Below are positions 43,575-52,963 of a DNA stretch of 64,000 nucleotides, one piece after another. Location: contig CAJUGH010000003.1 of assembly GCA_910586215.1 (NCBI GenBank), positions 1 to 64,000 on the forward strand, given 5' to 3'. The DNA comes from an uncultured Acetatifactor sp. Its GTDB lineage: Bacteria > Bacillota > Clostridia > Lachnospirales > Lachnospiraceae. Position numbers and translations under genes: made by a program. Numbering within the stretch: the first letter of the stretch is position 1; each line of letters opens with the position of its first letter. The notes beneath the pieces were generated by a model. The model was given only the letters and a program-made list of their open reading frames with translations. It ran no database searches and was not told the DNA's origin.

Positions 43575-45632
43575 TTGGACAGGGATACGCTGATGACTGA
43601 ACTAAAGGGAGTCGGGGAGAAGACAGGGAAGCTCTTTGAGAAGCTGGGCATCCGGACCGTGGGTGACCTGCTGGAGGACTATCCCAGGGAGTATGACAAT
43701 TTCGAGGATCCTGTTCCCATCGCCCAGGCGGTTCCGGGGGAGGTATGTGCCATCCACGGGGCCGTGACAGGGATTCCCAATGAGAAAAAGGTGCGCAGCC
43801 TCCATATCCTCAACATGACAGTTTCCGATGGTTCCGGTGTCCTGCATCTGACTTTCTTCAACATGCCTTTCCTAAAAAAGGTACTCCGGCGGGGCGGCTA
43901 CTATGTGTTCCGGGGAATGGTGCAGGTAAAGGGGGAGTCCCGATCCATGGAACAGGCCAGGTATTATGTCCTGGAGGAATACCGGAAGCTGACAGGGCAT
44001 TTAAGCCCCAGGTATTCCCTGACAAAAGGGCTGACCAACCAGGCCATCCAGAGGGCCCTTAGACAGGTATTTGCTGTGTATGAATATGAAGAGGAGTGGT
44101 TCGGGGAGGAGTTCCTGTCCCGGTATGGCCTGCTGTCTTACCAGGATGCAGTGAACCGGATCCACTTTCCCAGGGACCGGGAAGAGGTGCTGCAGGCCAG
44201 GAGGCGGCTGGTGTTCGATGAATTTTTCAGCTTCCTGTATCTGTGCCGGCAGAACAAGGATTTCAGCCGGGGACTGGAGAACCAGTACCAGATGTTTGAG
44301 ACTGCAGACACGGTACGGTTTCTGGAACAGTTGCCGTTTTCCCTTACCAATGCCCAGAAAAAAGTATGGCAGGAGATACGGGATGACCTGGGAAGCAGAC
44401 ACTGTATGAACCGCCTGGTCCAGGGGGATGTAGGCTCTGGTAAGACCATCCTGGCTGTGCTGGCCCTGCTGATGACAGCGGCAAACGGTTACCAGGGAGC
44501 CATGATGGCCCCTACGGAAGTACTAGCCATGCAGCATTATGAGACCATCTGCACTTACACGAAGAAATATGGGCTGGCTTTCCGGCCAGTCCTGCTGGTA
44601 GGCTCCATGCCGGCCGGAGAAAGGCGGGAGGCTTACGCCAAAATGGCGTCCGGGGAGGCCAACCTGGTCATCGGCACCCAGGCCTTGATCCAGGAGAAGG
44701 CTGTCTACCGGTCCCTGGCCCTGGTGGTCACAGACGAACAGCACCGTTTTGGTGTGAAGCAACGGGAACATCTGGCCGGAAAAGGGGAAAGTCCCCATAT
44801 CCTGGTCATGAGTGCCACCCCCATTCCCCGCACCCTGGCCATCATTCTCTATGGGGACCTGGATATTTCCGTGGTGGATGAACTGCCGGCAGGACGGCTG
44901 CCCATCAAAAACTGTGTGGTGAATACAGCCTACCGCCCAAAGGCGTATCAGTTTATTGCCGGACAGGTGGCCCAGGGGCGCCAGGTCTATGTGATCTGCC
45001 CCCAGGTGGAGGAGGGGGAACTGGAAGATGTGGAGAATGTGGCTGATTATACAGACAAGCTGCGCAGTGTCCTTCCAGAGCAGGTCCAGGTGGCATACCT
45101 TCACGGGAAGATGCGGCCCGGGGAGAAGAGCCGGATCATGGAGGAATTCGCTGCCCGCTCTATTGACGTTCTGGTGTCCACCACGGTCATTGAAGTGGGG
45201 ATCAACGTGCCAAATGCCACGGTGATGATGGTGGAGAATGCGGAGCGTTTTGGCCTGGCCCAGCTTCATCAGCTGCGGGGCCGGGTGGGCAGGGGAGAGC
45301 ACCAGAGTTATTGCATTTTCGTGAATACCAGGGACAATCCGGACACCAGGAGGCGGCTGGAGATCCTGAACCACTCCAATGACGGGTTTCACATTGCATC
45401 GGAGGATTTGAAGCTGCGGGGACCGGGGGATCTGTTCGGCATCCGGCAGAGCGGCGAATTCTCCTTCCGCATGGGAGATGTGTACACGGATGCAGGGCTG
45501 CTGAAGCTGGCCTCGGATGCGGTGGAAACACTTCTGACGGAGGATCCGGCACTTTCCCTGCCCGAAAATAAGGCACTTCGCAAATATCTGGAATTGAAAG
45601 CGGCAAACCATGTTGACTTTCGCTCCATATAA
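43575..45632 (+). CDS. recG: ATP-dependent DNA helicase RecG
   Basis: 685 residues from TTG 43575, chosen for AGGGAGG with 7-base spacing and an N-terminus like other RecG (DRDTLMTELKGVGEKTGKLF); ATG 43593 is the alternative. Wedge (OB) domain, then helicase motifs: Walker A GDVGSGKT, motif II DEQHRFGV, motif III SATPIPRT, and HQLRGRVGRG. Regresses stalled forks and processes junctions. The gap 43393-43574 has only a weak GTTTGCC/GGCAAAC inverted repeat (43424-43472). Confidence 0.95.
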   Translation: MDRDTLMTELKGVGEKTGKLFEKLGIRTVGDLLEDYPREYDNFEDPVPIAQAVPGEVCAIHGAVTGIPNEKKVRSLHILNMTVSDGSGVLHLTFFNMPFLKKVLRRGGYYVFRGMVQVKGESRSMEQARYYVLEEYRKLTGHLSPRYSLTKGLTNQAIQRALRQVFAVYEYEEEWFGEEFLSRYGLLSYQDAVNRIHFPRDREEVLQARRRLVFDEFFSFLYLCRQNKDFSRGLENQYQMFETADTVRFLEQLPFSLTNAQKKVWQEIRDDLGSRHCMNRLVQGDVGSGKTILAVLALLMTAANGYQGAMMAPTEVLAMQHYETICTYTKKYGLAFRPVLLVGSMPAGERREAYAKMASGEANLVIGTQALIQEKAVYRSLALVVTDEQHRFGVKQREHLAGKGESPHILVMSATPIPRTLAIILYGDLDISVVDELPAGRLPIKNCVVNTAYRPKAYQFIAGQVAQGRQVYVICPQVEEGELEDVENVADYTDKLRSVLPEQVQVAYLHGKMRPGEKSRIMEEFAARSIDVLVSTTVIEVGINVPNATVMMVENAERFGLAQLHQLRGRVGRGEHQSYCIFVNTRDNPDTRRRLEILNHSNDGFHIASEDLKLRGPGDLFGIRQSGEFSFRMGDVYTDAGLLKLASDAVETLLTEDPALSLPENKALRKYLELKAANHVDFRSI

Positions 45633-45641
45633 CAGTAAAAT
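45613..45641 (+). promoter_or_regulatory. Promoter of degV inside the recG 3' end
   Basis: TTGACT (45613-45618), 17-bp spacer, TAAAAT (45636-45641); overlaps the recG stop codon. Confidence 0.65.
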
Positions 45642-45700
45642 GGGAACAGGAATGTGTAGCAAATAGTGTTTCACCAAGGTACATGGAAATGAGGGATACT

Positions 45701-46570
45701 ATGCCAAGAGTAGCAATTGTAACAGATAGTAACAGCGGCATTACCCAGGATGCCGCAAAAGAATATGGGATATATGTGTTGCCGATGCCTTTCATGATCA
45801 ATGAAAAGACTTTTTTTGAGGACATAGACCTGACCCAGGAACAGTTCTATGAGAAGCTGCAGTCTGGTGCCAACATTGCCACCAGCCAGCCTTCCCCGGA
45901 ATCCGTGACCAGTCTCTGGGAGAAGCTTCTGTCGGAATATGACGAACTGGTTCACATCCCCATGAGCAGCGGCCTGTCCGGCTCCTGCCAGAGTGCCATG
46001 ATGCTTGCAGGGGAGTATGAGGGAAAAGTCCAGGTGGTGAACAACCAGCGGATCTCCGTAACCCAGCGCCAGTCCTGCCTGGATGCAAAGCATCTTGCAG
46101 CAAAAGGCATGAATGCCCGCCAGATCCGGGACATCCTGGAGGAGGACAAGTTCAACAGCAGTATTTATATTATGCTGGATACCCTCTATTATCTGAAAAA
46201 AGGGGGCAGGATTACCCCGGCAGCAGCAGCCATTGGCACTATGCTGCGCCTGAAGCCGGTCTTGCAGATCCAGGGGGAGAAGCTGGATGCTTTTGCCAAA
46301 GCCAGAACCACCACCCAGGGCAAGAGCATTATGATAAATGCCGTGAAAAATGACATGGAAAAGCGTTTTGGAGGTGCTCCGGATCCTGGGAAACACTGGA
46401 TCTCCATGGCCTATACCTATGACAGGGAAGCGGGAGAACAGTTCAGGGCCGAGGTGCAGGAACTGTTTCCTGGTTTTGAGATCCACATGGATCCTCTTTC
46501 CCTGAGTGTGGCCTGTCATATCGGGCCGGGTGCTTTGGCAGTGACCTGTTCCAAGAAGCTGGATATCTGA
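45701..46570 (+). CDS. DegV family fatty-acid-binding protein
   Basis: 289 residues. DegV fold: VAIVTDSNSGITQDAAKEYG at the start, TSQPSPESV, PMSSGLSGSCQSA (Ser cluster that holds the fatty-acid carboxylate), YYLKKGGRI and IGPGALAV. Such proteins (FakB) present fatty acids to the FakA-like kinase, encoded two genes upstream. Own promoter and terminator. Start 45701 with GAGGGAT; ATG 45683 has no good SD. Confidence 0.88.
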   Translation: MPRVAIVTDSNSGITQDAAKEYGIYVLPMPFMINEKTFFEDIDLTQEQFYEKLQSGANIATSQPSPESVTSLWEKLLSEYDELVHIPMSSGLSGSCQSAMMLAGEYEGKVQVVNNQRISVTQRQSCLDAKHLAAKGMNARQIRDILEEDKFNSSIYIMLDTLYYLKKGGRITPAAAAIGTMLRLKPVLQIQGEKLDAFAKARTTTQGKSIMINAVKNDMEKRFGGAPDPGKHWISMAYTYDREAGEQFRAEVQELFPGFEIHMDPLSLSVACHIGPGALAVTCSKKLDI

Positions 46571-46584
46571 AAAAGAAGATTCCT

Positions 46585-46611
46585 GAAAGGACGGTAGTGC
46601 ACCGTCCTTTC
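46585..46611 (+). terminator. Terminator after degV
   Basis: GAAAGGACGGT (46585-46595) and ACCGTCCTTTC (46601-46611), perfect 11-bp stem; T-rich but interrupted tail. Confidence 0.7.
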
Positions 46612-46627
46612 CTTATTCATTTTTCCT

Positions 46628-46656
46628 TTTACAACAAAGGAAATTTCTGCTATAAT
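46628..46656 (+). promoter_or_regulatory. Promoter of the type IIA topoisomerase pair
   Basis: TTTACA (46628-46633), 17-bp spacer, TATAAT (46651-46656). Confidence 0.65.
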
Positions 46657-46746
46657 GGGGAGGCGAACAGGTATTCTGTTTGCTCCCGCAGTGCCGCGGG
46701 CAGACAGTGGCGAGGGTGCCTAAGACAGCAAGGAGTAATATGTGTA

Positions 46747-48672
46747 ATGGCGAAGACAAATAACAACTATGATGCTTCCAGCATCACCGTACTGGAGGGG
46801 CTGGAGGCTGTGCGGAAGCGTCCGGGCATGTATATCGGCAGTGTGTCCACAAAAGGACTGAACCATTTGATCTATGAGATCGTGGACAATGCCGTGGATG
46901 AACACCTGGCAGGTTTCTGTGACACCATAACTGTCACCCTGGAGGCAGACGGTTCTGCCACAGTGGTGGATAATGGGCGTGGGATTCCCGTGGGCATGCA
47001 TGAAAAAGGAATCAGTGCAGAGAGACTGGTGTTTACCACCCTCCACGCAGGGGGAAAGTTTGACAATACGGCTTATAAGACCAGCGGTGGCCTGCACGGC
47101 GTGGGATCCTCGGTGGTCAATGCCCTGTCCACCAGGATGACCGTAACAGTCAAGACGGACGGGTACGTCTATGAGGATAAGTACGAGCGGGGGAATCCCG
47201 TCATTGAACTGGTAGATGGCCTGCTTCCGGTAAAGGGCCGTACGAGGGAGAGTGGCACCACTATCAATTTCCTGCCGGACGACACCATTTTTGACAAGAC
47301 CAGGTTCAAGGAAGATGAAGTCAAGAGCCGGCTGCATGAGACCGCCTACCTGAATCCGTCCCTTACCATCGTGTTCCGGGACCTGCGCAGGGAGGAGCCG
47401 GAGAGCATCATCTATCATGAGCCGGAAGGCATCACTGGTTTTATCAAGGATATGAACAAGAGCCAGGAACCTGTACATGATGTGATCGCATTCTCCGGGG
47501 AGAGTGAAGGAATATCCGTGGAGGTGGCTTTCCAGTATATCAATGAATTCCACGAGAATGTACTGGGCTTCTGCAACAATATCTACAATTCCGAGGGCGG
47601 CACCCACCTGACAGGGTTCAAGACCATGTTTACCAACGTGATCAACACCTATGCCAGGGATCTGGGAATCCTGAAGGAAAAGGATGTGAATTTCACGGGC
47701 GCCGATGTGCGCAATGGCATGACGGCGGTGGTGTCCATCAAGCACCCGGATCCCCGGTTTGAGGGACAGACCAAGACCAAGTTGGACAACCAGGATGCGG
47801 CCAAGGTGGTCAGCAAGATCACCGGGGAGGAGATCGTCCGGTTCTTCGACCGGAACCTGGAAGTGCTGAAGAATATTATCTCCTGTGCGGAGAAGGCAGC
47901 CAAGATCCGCAAGACCGAGGAACGGGCCAGGACCAACATGCTCACAAAGCAGAAATTCTCCTTCGACTCCAATGGCAAACTGGCCAACTGTGAGTCCAAG
48001 GAACCTGCAAAGTGCGAGATATTCATTGTGGAGGGGGATTCTGCAGGCGGCAGTGCCAAGATGGCCCGCAACCGCATGTTCCAGGCCATCCTGCCCATCC
48101 GCGGCAAGATCCTGAACGTGGAGAAAGCCAGCATTGACAAGGTTCTGGCCAATGCAGAGATCAAGACCATGATCAATGCCTTCGGCTGCGGGTTCTCCGA
48201 GGGGTACGGCAATGACTTCGACATCAGCAGGCTGCGCTATGACAAGATTGTGATCATGACCGATGCGGACGTGGACGGTTCCCATATCTCCAATCTGCTG
48301 CTGACCCTGTTCTACCGCTTTATGCCGGAATTGATCTTCGAGGGACATGTGTACATTGCCATGCCGCCCTTATATAAGGTCATGCCCTCCAGGGGGGCAG
48401 AGGAATATCTCTACGATGACAAGGCCCTGGAAAAATACAGGAAGACCCACAAGGGTCCCTTTACCCTGCAGCGCTACAAGGGCCTTGGGGAGATGGATGC
48501 GGACCAGCTCTGGGAGACCACCCTGAACCCGGAGACCAGGCGGATGAAGCTGGTGGAGATCGAGGATGCCAGGATGGCATCGGAGGTGACAGAACTGCTC
48601 ATGGGCACGGAAGTGCCTCCCAGGAAGGCTTTCATCTATGACCATGCCACGGATGCGGAACTGGATATTTAA
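46747..48672 (+). CDS. Type IIA DNA topoisomerase subunit B (GyrB/ParE)
   Basis: 641 residues. GHKL ATPase domain (EIVDNAVDEHLAG, GGLHGVGSSVVNALS), transducer, TOPRIM (VEGDSAGGSAKMA, MTDADVDGSHI) and C-terminal tail. QRDR segment reads PIRGKILNVEKA, like GyrB. The real start is ATG 46747 (AAGGAG 11 bases upstream); the open frame reaches further but that part overlaps the promoter. Encoded with subunit A between degV and rsmD, not beside dnaA, so it may be a second, Topo IV-like pair; GyrB versus ParE is unresolved. Confidence 0.85.
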   Translation: MAKTNNNYDASSITVLEGLEAVRKRPGMYIGSVSTKGLNHLIYEIVDNAVDEHLAGFCDTITVTLEADGSATVVDNGRGIPVGMHEKGISAERLVFTTLHAGGKFDNTAYKTSGGLHGVGSSVVNALSTRMTVTVKTDGYVYEDKYERGNPVIELVDGLLPVKGRTRESGTTINFLPDDTIFDKTRFKEDEVKSRLHETAYLNPSLTIVFRDLRREEPESIIYHEPEGITGFIKDMNKSQEPVHDVIAFSGESEGISVEVAFQYINEFHENVLGFCNNIYNSEGGTHLTGFKTMFTNVINTYARDLGILKEKDVNFTGADVRNGMTAVVSIKHPDPRFEGQTKTKLDNQDAAKVVSKITGEEIVRFFDRNLEVLKNIISCAEKAAKIRKTEERARTNMLTKQKFSFDSNGKLANCESKEPAKCEIFIVEGDSAGGSAKMARNRMFQAILPIRGKILNVEKASIDKVLANAEIKTMINAFGCGFSEGYGNDFDISRLRYDKIVIMTDADVDGSHISNLLLTLFYRFMPELIFEGHVYIAMPPLYKVMPSRGAEEYLYDDKALEKYRKTHKGPFTLQRYKGLGEMDADQLWETTLNPETRRMKLVEIEDARMASEVTELLMGTEVPPRKAFIYDHATDAELDI

Positions 48673-48682
48673 AAGCTTGAGA

Positions 48683-48741
48683 AGAATTTCTAAGACGCCA
48701 AAGAACACCGTCTAAGAAATTCTACGGCGCAAAATAGCGCC
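48683..48741 (+). repeat. Double-hairpin REP-like element between topoisomerase genes
   Basis: AGAATTTCTAAGACG (48683-48697) pairs with CGTCTAAGAAATTCT (48709-48723), one mismatch; GGCGC (48726-48730) pairs with GCGCC (48737-48741), loop AAAATA. Layout resembles 23002-23083. Confidence 0.5.
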
Positions 48742-48800
48742 TTTCTCACGGTTTGTGCTGATTCCATCGGCATGACGGGAAATATGAGGTAACGGAATAA

Positions 48801-51041
48801 ATGGACGACAATCGGATCATCAAAACAGAATACGCACAAGAGATGCAGAAATCCTTCATCGACTATGCCATGAGCGTCATCATTGCCAGGGCACTGCCGG
48901 ATGTGCGGGATGGACTGAAGCCCGTGCAGCGCAGGACACTTTATGATATGTATGAACTGGGGATCCGCTACGACAGGCCTTATCGGAAAAGCGCCCGTAT
49001 CGTGGGGGACACCATGGGTAAATACCATCCCCATGGGGACAGTTCCATCTATGATTCCCTGGTGGTCATGAGCCAGGATTTCAAAAAGGGCATGCCCCTC
49101 ATAGACGGCCACGGGAACTTCGGCAATATTGAGGGGGACGGTGCCGCTGCCATGCGTTATACCGAGGCCCGGCTCCAGAAGGTGACACAGGAGGCCTTTC
49201 TGGGAGACCTGGACAAGGATGTGGTGGACTTTGTGCCCAATTTTGACGAGACGGAGAAAGAACCCTCCGTGCTGCCAGTGAAGATTCCCCATTTCCTGGT
49301 AAACGGTTCTGAGGGGATTGCAGTGGGTATGGCCACCAGCACGCCGCCCCACAACCTGGCAGAAGTGATAGATGCCACCAAAGCCTATATGCGGAACAAT
49401 GATATCTCCACAGGGGAACTGATGCGCTACCTGAAAGGGCCTGATTTTCCTACCGGTGGAATCGTGACCAACAAGGACGAGCTTCTGGAGATCTATGAGA
49501 CCGGTACCGGGAAGATCAAGATCCGGGGCCGGGTGGAATATGAGAAGCAAAAGAGTGGGAAGACCAATGTGGTGATCACCCAGATTCCCTATACCATGAT
49601 CGGGCTTGGCATCTCCAAGTTCCTGTCCGATGTGGCCGCCCTGGCGGAGACCAAGAAAACCCAGGATATTGTGGATATCTCCAACCAGTCCTCCAAGGAA
49701 GGTATCCGTATCGTCATAGAACTGAAAAAGGATGCAGATCCGGAGAATTTCGTGAACCTGCTCTACAAGAAGACCCGCCTGGAGGATACCTTCGGGGTGA
49801 ATATGCTGGCCATTGCCGGAGGCCGTCCTGAGACCATGGGCCTGAAGGCCATCCTGAAGGCCCATGTGGATTTCCAGTATGAGATTGCCACCAGGAAATA
49901 TACCAACCTGCTGGCCAAGGAACGGGACAGGAAGGAAGTCCAGGAAGGACTGATCAAGGCATGCAATGTGATCGACCTGATCATCGAGATCCTGCGGGGT
50001 TCCAAGGACCGGGCCATGGCGAAGGCCTGCCTGGTGGAGGGGAAGACCACTGGCATCAAGTTCCGTTCCAGGGAGTCCAAGGTGATGGCTGCCCAACTAC
50101 AGTTTACCGCCAGACAGGCAGATGCCATCCTGGAGATGCGTCTCTATAAGCTCATCGGCCTGGAGATCGAGGCATTGATCAGTGAACATGAGGAGACTAT
50201 GGCCAACATCTACCGCTATGAGGATATCTTAGAGCGCAGGGATTCCATGGCCCAGGTCATCATCAATGAACTGGAGGGCTACAAGAAGGAGTATGGCAGG
50301 GCGCGGCGCACTTCCATAGAGAACGCGGAGGAAGCCGTCTACCGGGAGAAGGAGGTGGAGGAGATGGAGGTGGTGTTCCTGATGGACCGCTTCGGGTATG
50401 CCAAGGTCATTGACGCAGCCACCTATGAGCGGAACAAGGAAGCCGCAGACAGCGAGAACAAGTATGTGTTCACCTGCAGGAATACGGGGAAGGTCTGTCT
50501 GTTCACCGACACCGGCCAGCTCCACACCATCAAGGTATCCGATATCCCCTATGGAAGATTCCGGGATAAGGGAACGCCCATTGACAATATCAGCAACTAT
50601 AACTCCGAGAAAGAGTCCATTGTGTATCTGACCAGCCAGTCCCAGTTGAACCTGCGGCAGGTGATCTTCGTCACCGCCCAGTCCATGATGAAGCTGGTGG
50701 ACGGCGGGGAGTTTGACGTGTCCAAACGAACGGTGGCTGCCACGAAGCTGGGGGAAGGGGACAAAGTGGTAAACGTCATGTCCCTGATAGACCAGAGGAG
50801 TATTGTGCTCCAGACCAGGGAAGGATATTTCCTGCGGTTTCCCATAGAGGAGATCCCGGAGAAGAAAAAAGGTGCCGTGGGTGTCAGGGGTATGAAACTG
50901 GGTAGCAAGGATCAGGTGGAACAGGTTTACTATATCCGGAACGGCGTGGAGACTTCTATTGTATACAAGGAGAAAACAGTCCTTCTGAACCATCTGAAGC
51001 CTGGCAGGCGGGATGGAAAAGGGACAAAGATCAAGGTATAA
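48801..51041 (+). CDS. Type IIA DNA topoisomerase subunit A (GyrA/ParC)
   Basis: 746 residues, shorter than most GyrA (about 820-870) because the C-terminal beta-pinwheel (about 495-746) is small and I see no QRRGGRG GyrA box; both facts suggest a ParC-like subunit. Catalytic Tyr120 lies in AAAMRYTEARL. The quinolone region GKYHPHGDSSIYDS carries Ser81 and Asp85, the susceptible residues. Cuts and reseals DNA with subunit B, encoded 128 bp upstream across a repeat element. Start ATG with TGAGGTAACG upstream. Confidence 0.85.
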   Translation: MDDNRIIKTEYAQEMQKSFIDYAMSVIIARALPDVRDGLKPVQRRTLYDMYELGIRYDRPYRKSARIVGDTMGKYHPHGDSSIYDSLVVMSQDFKKGMPLIDGHGNFGNIEGDGAAAMRYTEARLQKVTQEAFLGDLDKDVVDFVPNFDETEKEPSVLPVKIPHFLVNGSEGIAVGMATSTPPHNLAEVIDATKAYMRNNDISTGELMRYLKGPDFPTGGIVTNKDELLEIYETGTGKIKIRGRVEYEKQKSGKTNVVITQIPYTMIGLGISKFLSDVAALAETKKTQDIVDISNQSSKEGIRIVIELKKDADPENFVNLLYKKTRLEDTFGVNMLAIAGGRPETMGLKAILKAHVDFQYEIATRKYTNLLAKERDRKEVQEGLIKACNVIDLIIEILRGSKDRAMAKACLVEGKTTGIKFRSRESKVMAAQLQFTARQADAILEMRLYKLIGLEIEALISEHEETMANIYRYEDILERRDSMAQVIINELEGYKKEYGRARRTSIENAEEAVYREKEVEEMEVVFLMDRFGYAKVIDAATYERNKEAADSENKYVFTCRNTGKVCLFTDTGQLHTIKVSDIPYGRFRDKGTPIDNISNYNSEKESIVYLTSQSQLNLRQVIFVTAQSMMKLVDGGEFDVSKRTVAATKLGEGDKVVNVMSLIDQRSIVLQTREGYFLRFPIEEIPEKKKGAVGVRGMKLGSKDQVEQVYYIRNGVETSIVYKEKTVLLNHLKPGRRDGKGTKIKV

Positions 51042-51068
51042 AAAGAGGCTTGTGAAAAGGAGTGTATG

Positions 51069-51623
51069 ATGAGAGTGATTGCAGGGACGGCCAGAAGCCT
51101 TCCGCTGAAATGCCCGGAGGGGCTGGATGTGCGGCCCACCACTGACAGGATCAAGGAGACCCTGTTCAATATGCTACAGGCTGATGTGCCCGGCAGCATT
51201 TTCCTGGATCTGTTCAGCGGCAGTGGGGCCATCGGCATAGAGGCTTTGAGCCGTGGAGCCGAAAAAGCGTATTTTTTGGAGAATTCTGTAAAGGCATTCT
51301 CCTGTATTTCGCAAAATCTGGCATTTACGAAACTGGAGAACCGTGCTATAGTAATAAAGCAGGATGTGTGCAGCGCCCTGGGCAGCATCCGGGAGAAGGA
51401 AGTGGATCTGGTGTTCCTGGATCCACCGTACAAAAGCGGGTGTGAACAGGACGTACTGTCAGTTCTTAGTACCATGCCTTATGTGACGGACCGGACCTTG
51501 ATCGTGGTGGAGGCTTCCCTGGATACCCAGTTTCCCTACCTGGAGGACCTGGGGTATTATCTGGACCGCGAGAAGCGCTACAAGACAAATAAGCATGTAT
51601 TTATCCGGAAGTGCCGGGAGTAA
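51069..51623 (+). CDS. rsmD: 16S rRNA (guanine966-N2)-methyltransferase
   Basis: 184 residues from ATG 51069 (MRVIAGTARSLPL), AAGGAG 6 bases upstream; ATG 51066 is too close. AdoMet motif DLFSGSGAIGIEALSRGA and the catalytic FLDPPYKSG. Methylates G966 of 16S rRNA. rsmD-coaD order is standard in Firmicutes; 21 bp separate them. Confidence 0.92.
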   Translation: MRVIAGTARSLPLKCPEGLDVRPTTDRIKETLFNMLQADVPGSIFLDLFSGSGAIGIEALSRGAEKAYFLENSVKAFSCISQNLAFTKLENRAIVIKQDVCSALGSIREKEVDLVFLDPPYKSGCEQDVLSVLSTMPYVTDRTLIVVEASLDTQFPYLEDLGYYLDREKRYKTNKHVFIRKCRE

Positions 51624-51644
51624 AATGTAGAGGCGGAAGTTACC

Positions 51645-52133
51645 ATGAGAAGAGCAGTATATCCGGGGAGTTTTGACCCGGTTACATACGGACATCTGGA
51701 TGTGATCAGACGGGCCGCTGAGATATTTGATGTGCTGATTGTCAGTGTTTTGAATAATCAGGTAAAGACACCGTTGTTTTCTGTGGAAGAACGTGTTAAG
51801 ATATTAAAGGAAGCCACGAAAGACATGCCCAATGTGGAGGTGGACAGCTTCAGCGGGCTGCTGATCAATTATGCGGCAGATCATAACCTGCATGTTGCTG
51901 TCAGGGGACTTCGGGCCATCACGGATTTTGAGTATGAACTGCAGATTGCCCAGACAAACCGTAAGCTTTCCCGTGGAAAGCTGGATACCATGTTCCTCAC
52001 CACCAGCCTGGAATATGCCTATCTCAGTTCTTCCAGCGTGAAGGAGATTGCCAGCTTCGGCGGGGATATCAGTCAGTGTGTTCCTGATTTTGTGGCAAAA
52101 CTGATATATGAAAAGTATCATATCCGGCAATAG
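51645..52133 (+). CDS. coaD: Phosphopantetheine adenylyltransferase
   Basis: 162 residues. YPGSFDPVTYGHLDVIRRA with the nucleotide-binding TYGH (HxGH-type) motif, VRGLRAITDFEYELQIAQTN, and the C-terminal SSSSVKEIASFGG (ISSTxxR-type site). Makes dephospho-CoA from 4'-phosphopantetheine and ATP. AGGCGGAAG upstream. Followed by a large repeat region. Confidence 0.96.
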   Translation: MRRAVYPGSFDPVTYGHLDVIRRAAEIFDVLIVSVLNNQVKTPLFSVEERVKILKEATKDMPNVEVDSFSGLLINYAADHNLHVAVRGLRAITDFEYELQIAQTNRKLSRGKLDTMFLTTSLEYAYLSSSSVKEIASFGGDISQCVPDFVAKLIYEKYHIRQ

Positions 52134-52144
52134 GAGGGGTACTT

Positions 52145-52303
52145 GTTACTGTTCACTGGTGGCATCGCGAGGTGTTTTCACGCGCTTTGCGTGACAAACC
52201 CAGGCAATCTTGATTGCCTTGACTGCTGTGCAGTGCATAATTGCTGTGAACGGAGTGAACAGTAACGGTTACTTTTCACGGGTGGTTCCGCGAAGCGTTT
52301 TCA
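52145..52303 (+). repeat. Multi-hairpin intergenic repeat element
   Basis: GTTACTGTTCAC (52145-52156) is the exact inverse of GTGAACAGTAAC (52255-52266), closing 98 bases that hold three hairpins: CACGC/GCGTG (52179-52193), GGCAATC/GATTGCC (52203-52218), ACTGC/GCAGT (52222-52234). A diverged second copy of the left end follows (52268-52303, about 80% alike). A copy of the right end is at 25577-25603. No ORF inside. Confidence 0.6.
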
Positions 52304-52366
52304 TGGAGCCGGTTTGCGGGGGAATATCTTGATGACGGAGAACAGTCCAGGAAAAGGAGCAAGCCC

Positions 52367-52954
52367 ATGAGCAGCAGGATAGAACAGTTAATAGATGAAT
52401 TAGAGGATTATATCGAGAGTTGTAAGCCGAAATTCATGTCCAACTCGGAGATCATTGTCAACAAGGATGAGATTGATGAACTGCTCCGGGAACTTCGCAT
52501 GAAGACTCCTGATGAGATCAAGCGGTATCAGAAGATCATCAGCAACAAGGAGGCTATCTTAAACGATGCCAGGGCCAAGGCAGATGCACTGATCAATGAG
52601 GCCACGGAGCGCACCAACGAACTGACCAGCGAGCATGAGATCATGCAGCAGGCTTACGCCCAGGCCAATGAGGTGGTGGCACAGGCTGCCAGGCAGGCCC
52701 AGGAGATTCTGGACAAGGCCACCATTGAGGCCAATGAACTCCGCGTACAGGCCGCTCGCTATACAGAAGAGCGTCTCGCGGAGATTGAGTCCATTGTTGT
52801 ATCTGCCATCCAGTCCAGCAACTCCAATTATGGCAGTCTGATCGGCTCCTTGAACCAGTATAAGGAACTGATCCAGTCCAACCGCAGCGCATTGCATCCC
52901 ATAGAAGAGGTTCCGGCAGACCAGCCGGCCGGTGACGGACTTGATATCATATAA
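52367..52954 (+). CDS. Coiled-coil protein, DivIVA/ATPase-subunit-like, function unknown
   Basis: 195 residues, almost entirely helical: short N-terminal acidic helix, then a long Ala/Glu/Gln-rich coiled coil (about 55-150, ARAKADALINEATERTNELT, AQAARQAQEILDKATIEANE), a serine-rich helix and acidic tail. No membrane helix. Relatives in Lachnospiraceae are called ATPase or V-type subunit-like proteins only by coiled-coil resemblance. Position after coaD is conserved. GGAAAAGGAG site upstream; a terminator follows. Confidence 0.65.
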   Translation: MSSRIEQLIDELEDYIESCKPKFMSNSEIIVNKDEIDELLRELRMKTPDEIKRYQKIISNKEAILNDARAKADALINEATERTNELTSEHEIMQQAYAQANEVVAQAARQAQEILDKATIEANELRVQAARYTEERLAEIESIVVSAIQSSNSNYGSLIGSLNQYKELIQSNRSALHPIEEVPADQPAGDGLDII

Positions 52955-52963
52955 GGATATGCA

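Noticed and set aside
46597..46746. N-terminal extension of topoisomerase subunit B
   Set aside because: The frame is open but overlaps the terminator of degV and the gene's own promoter, and the sequence is not family-like.
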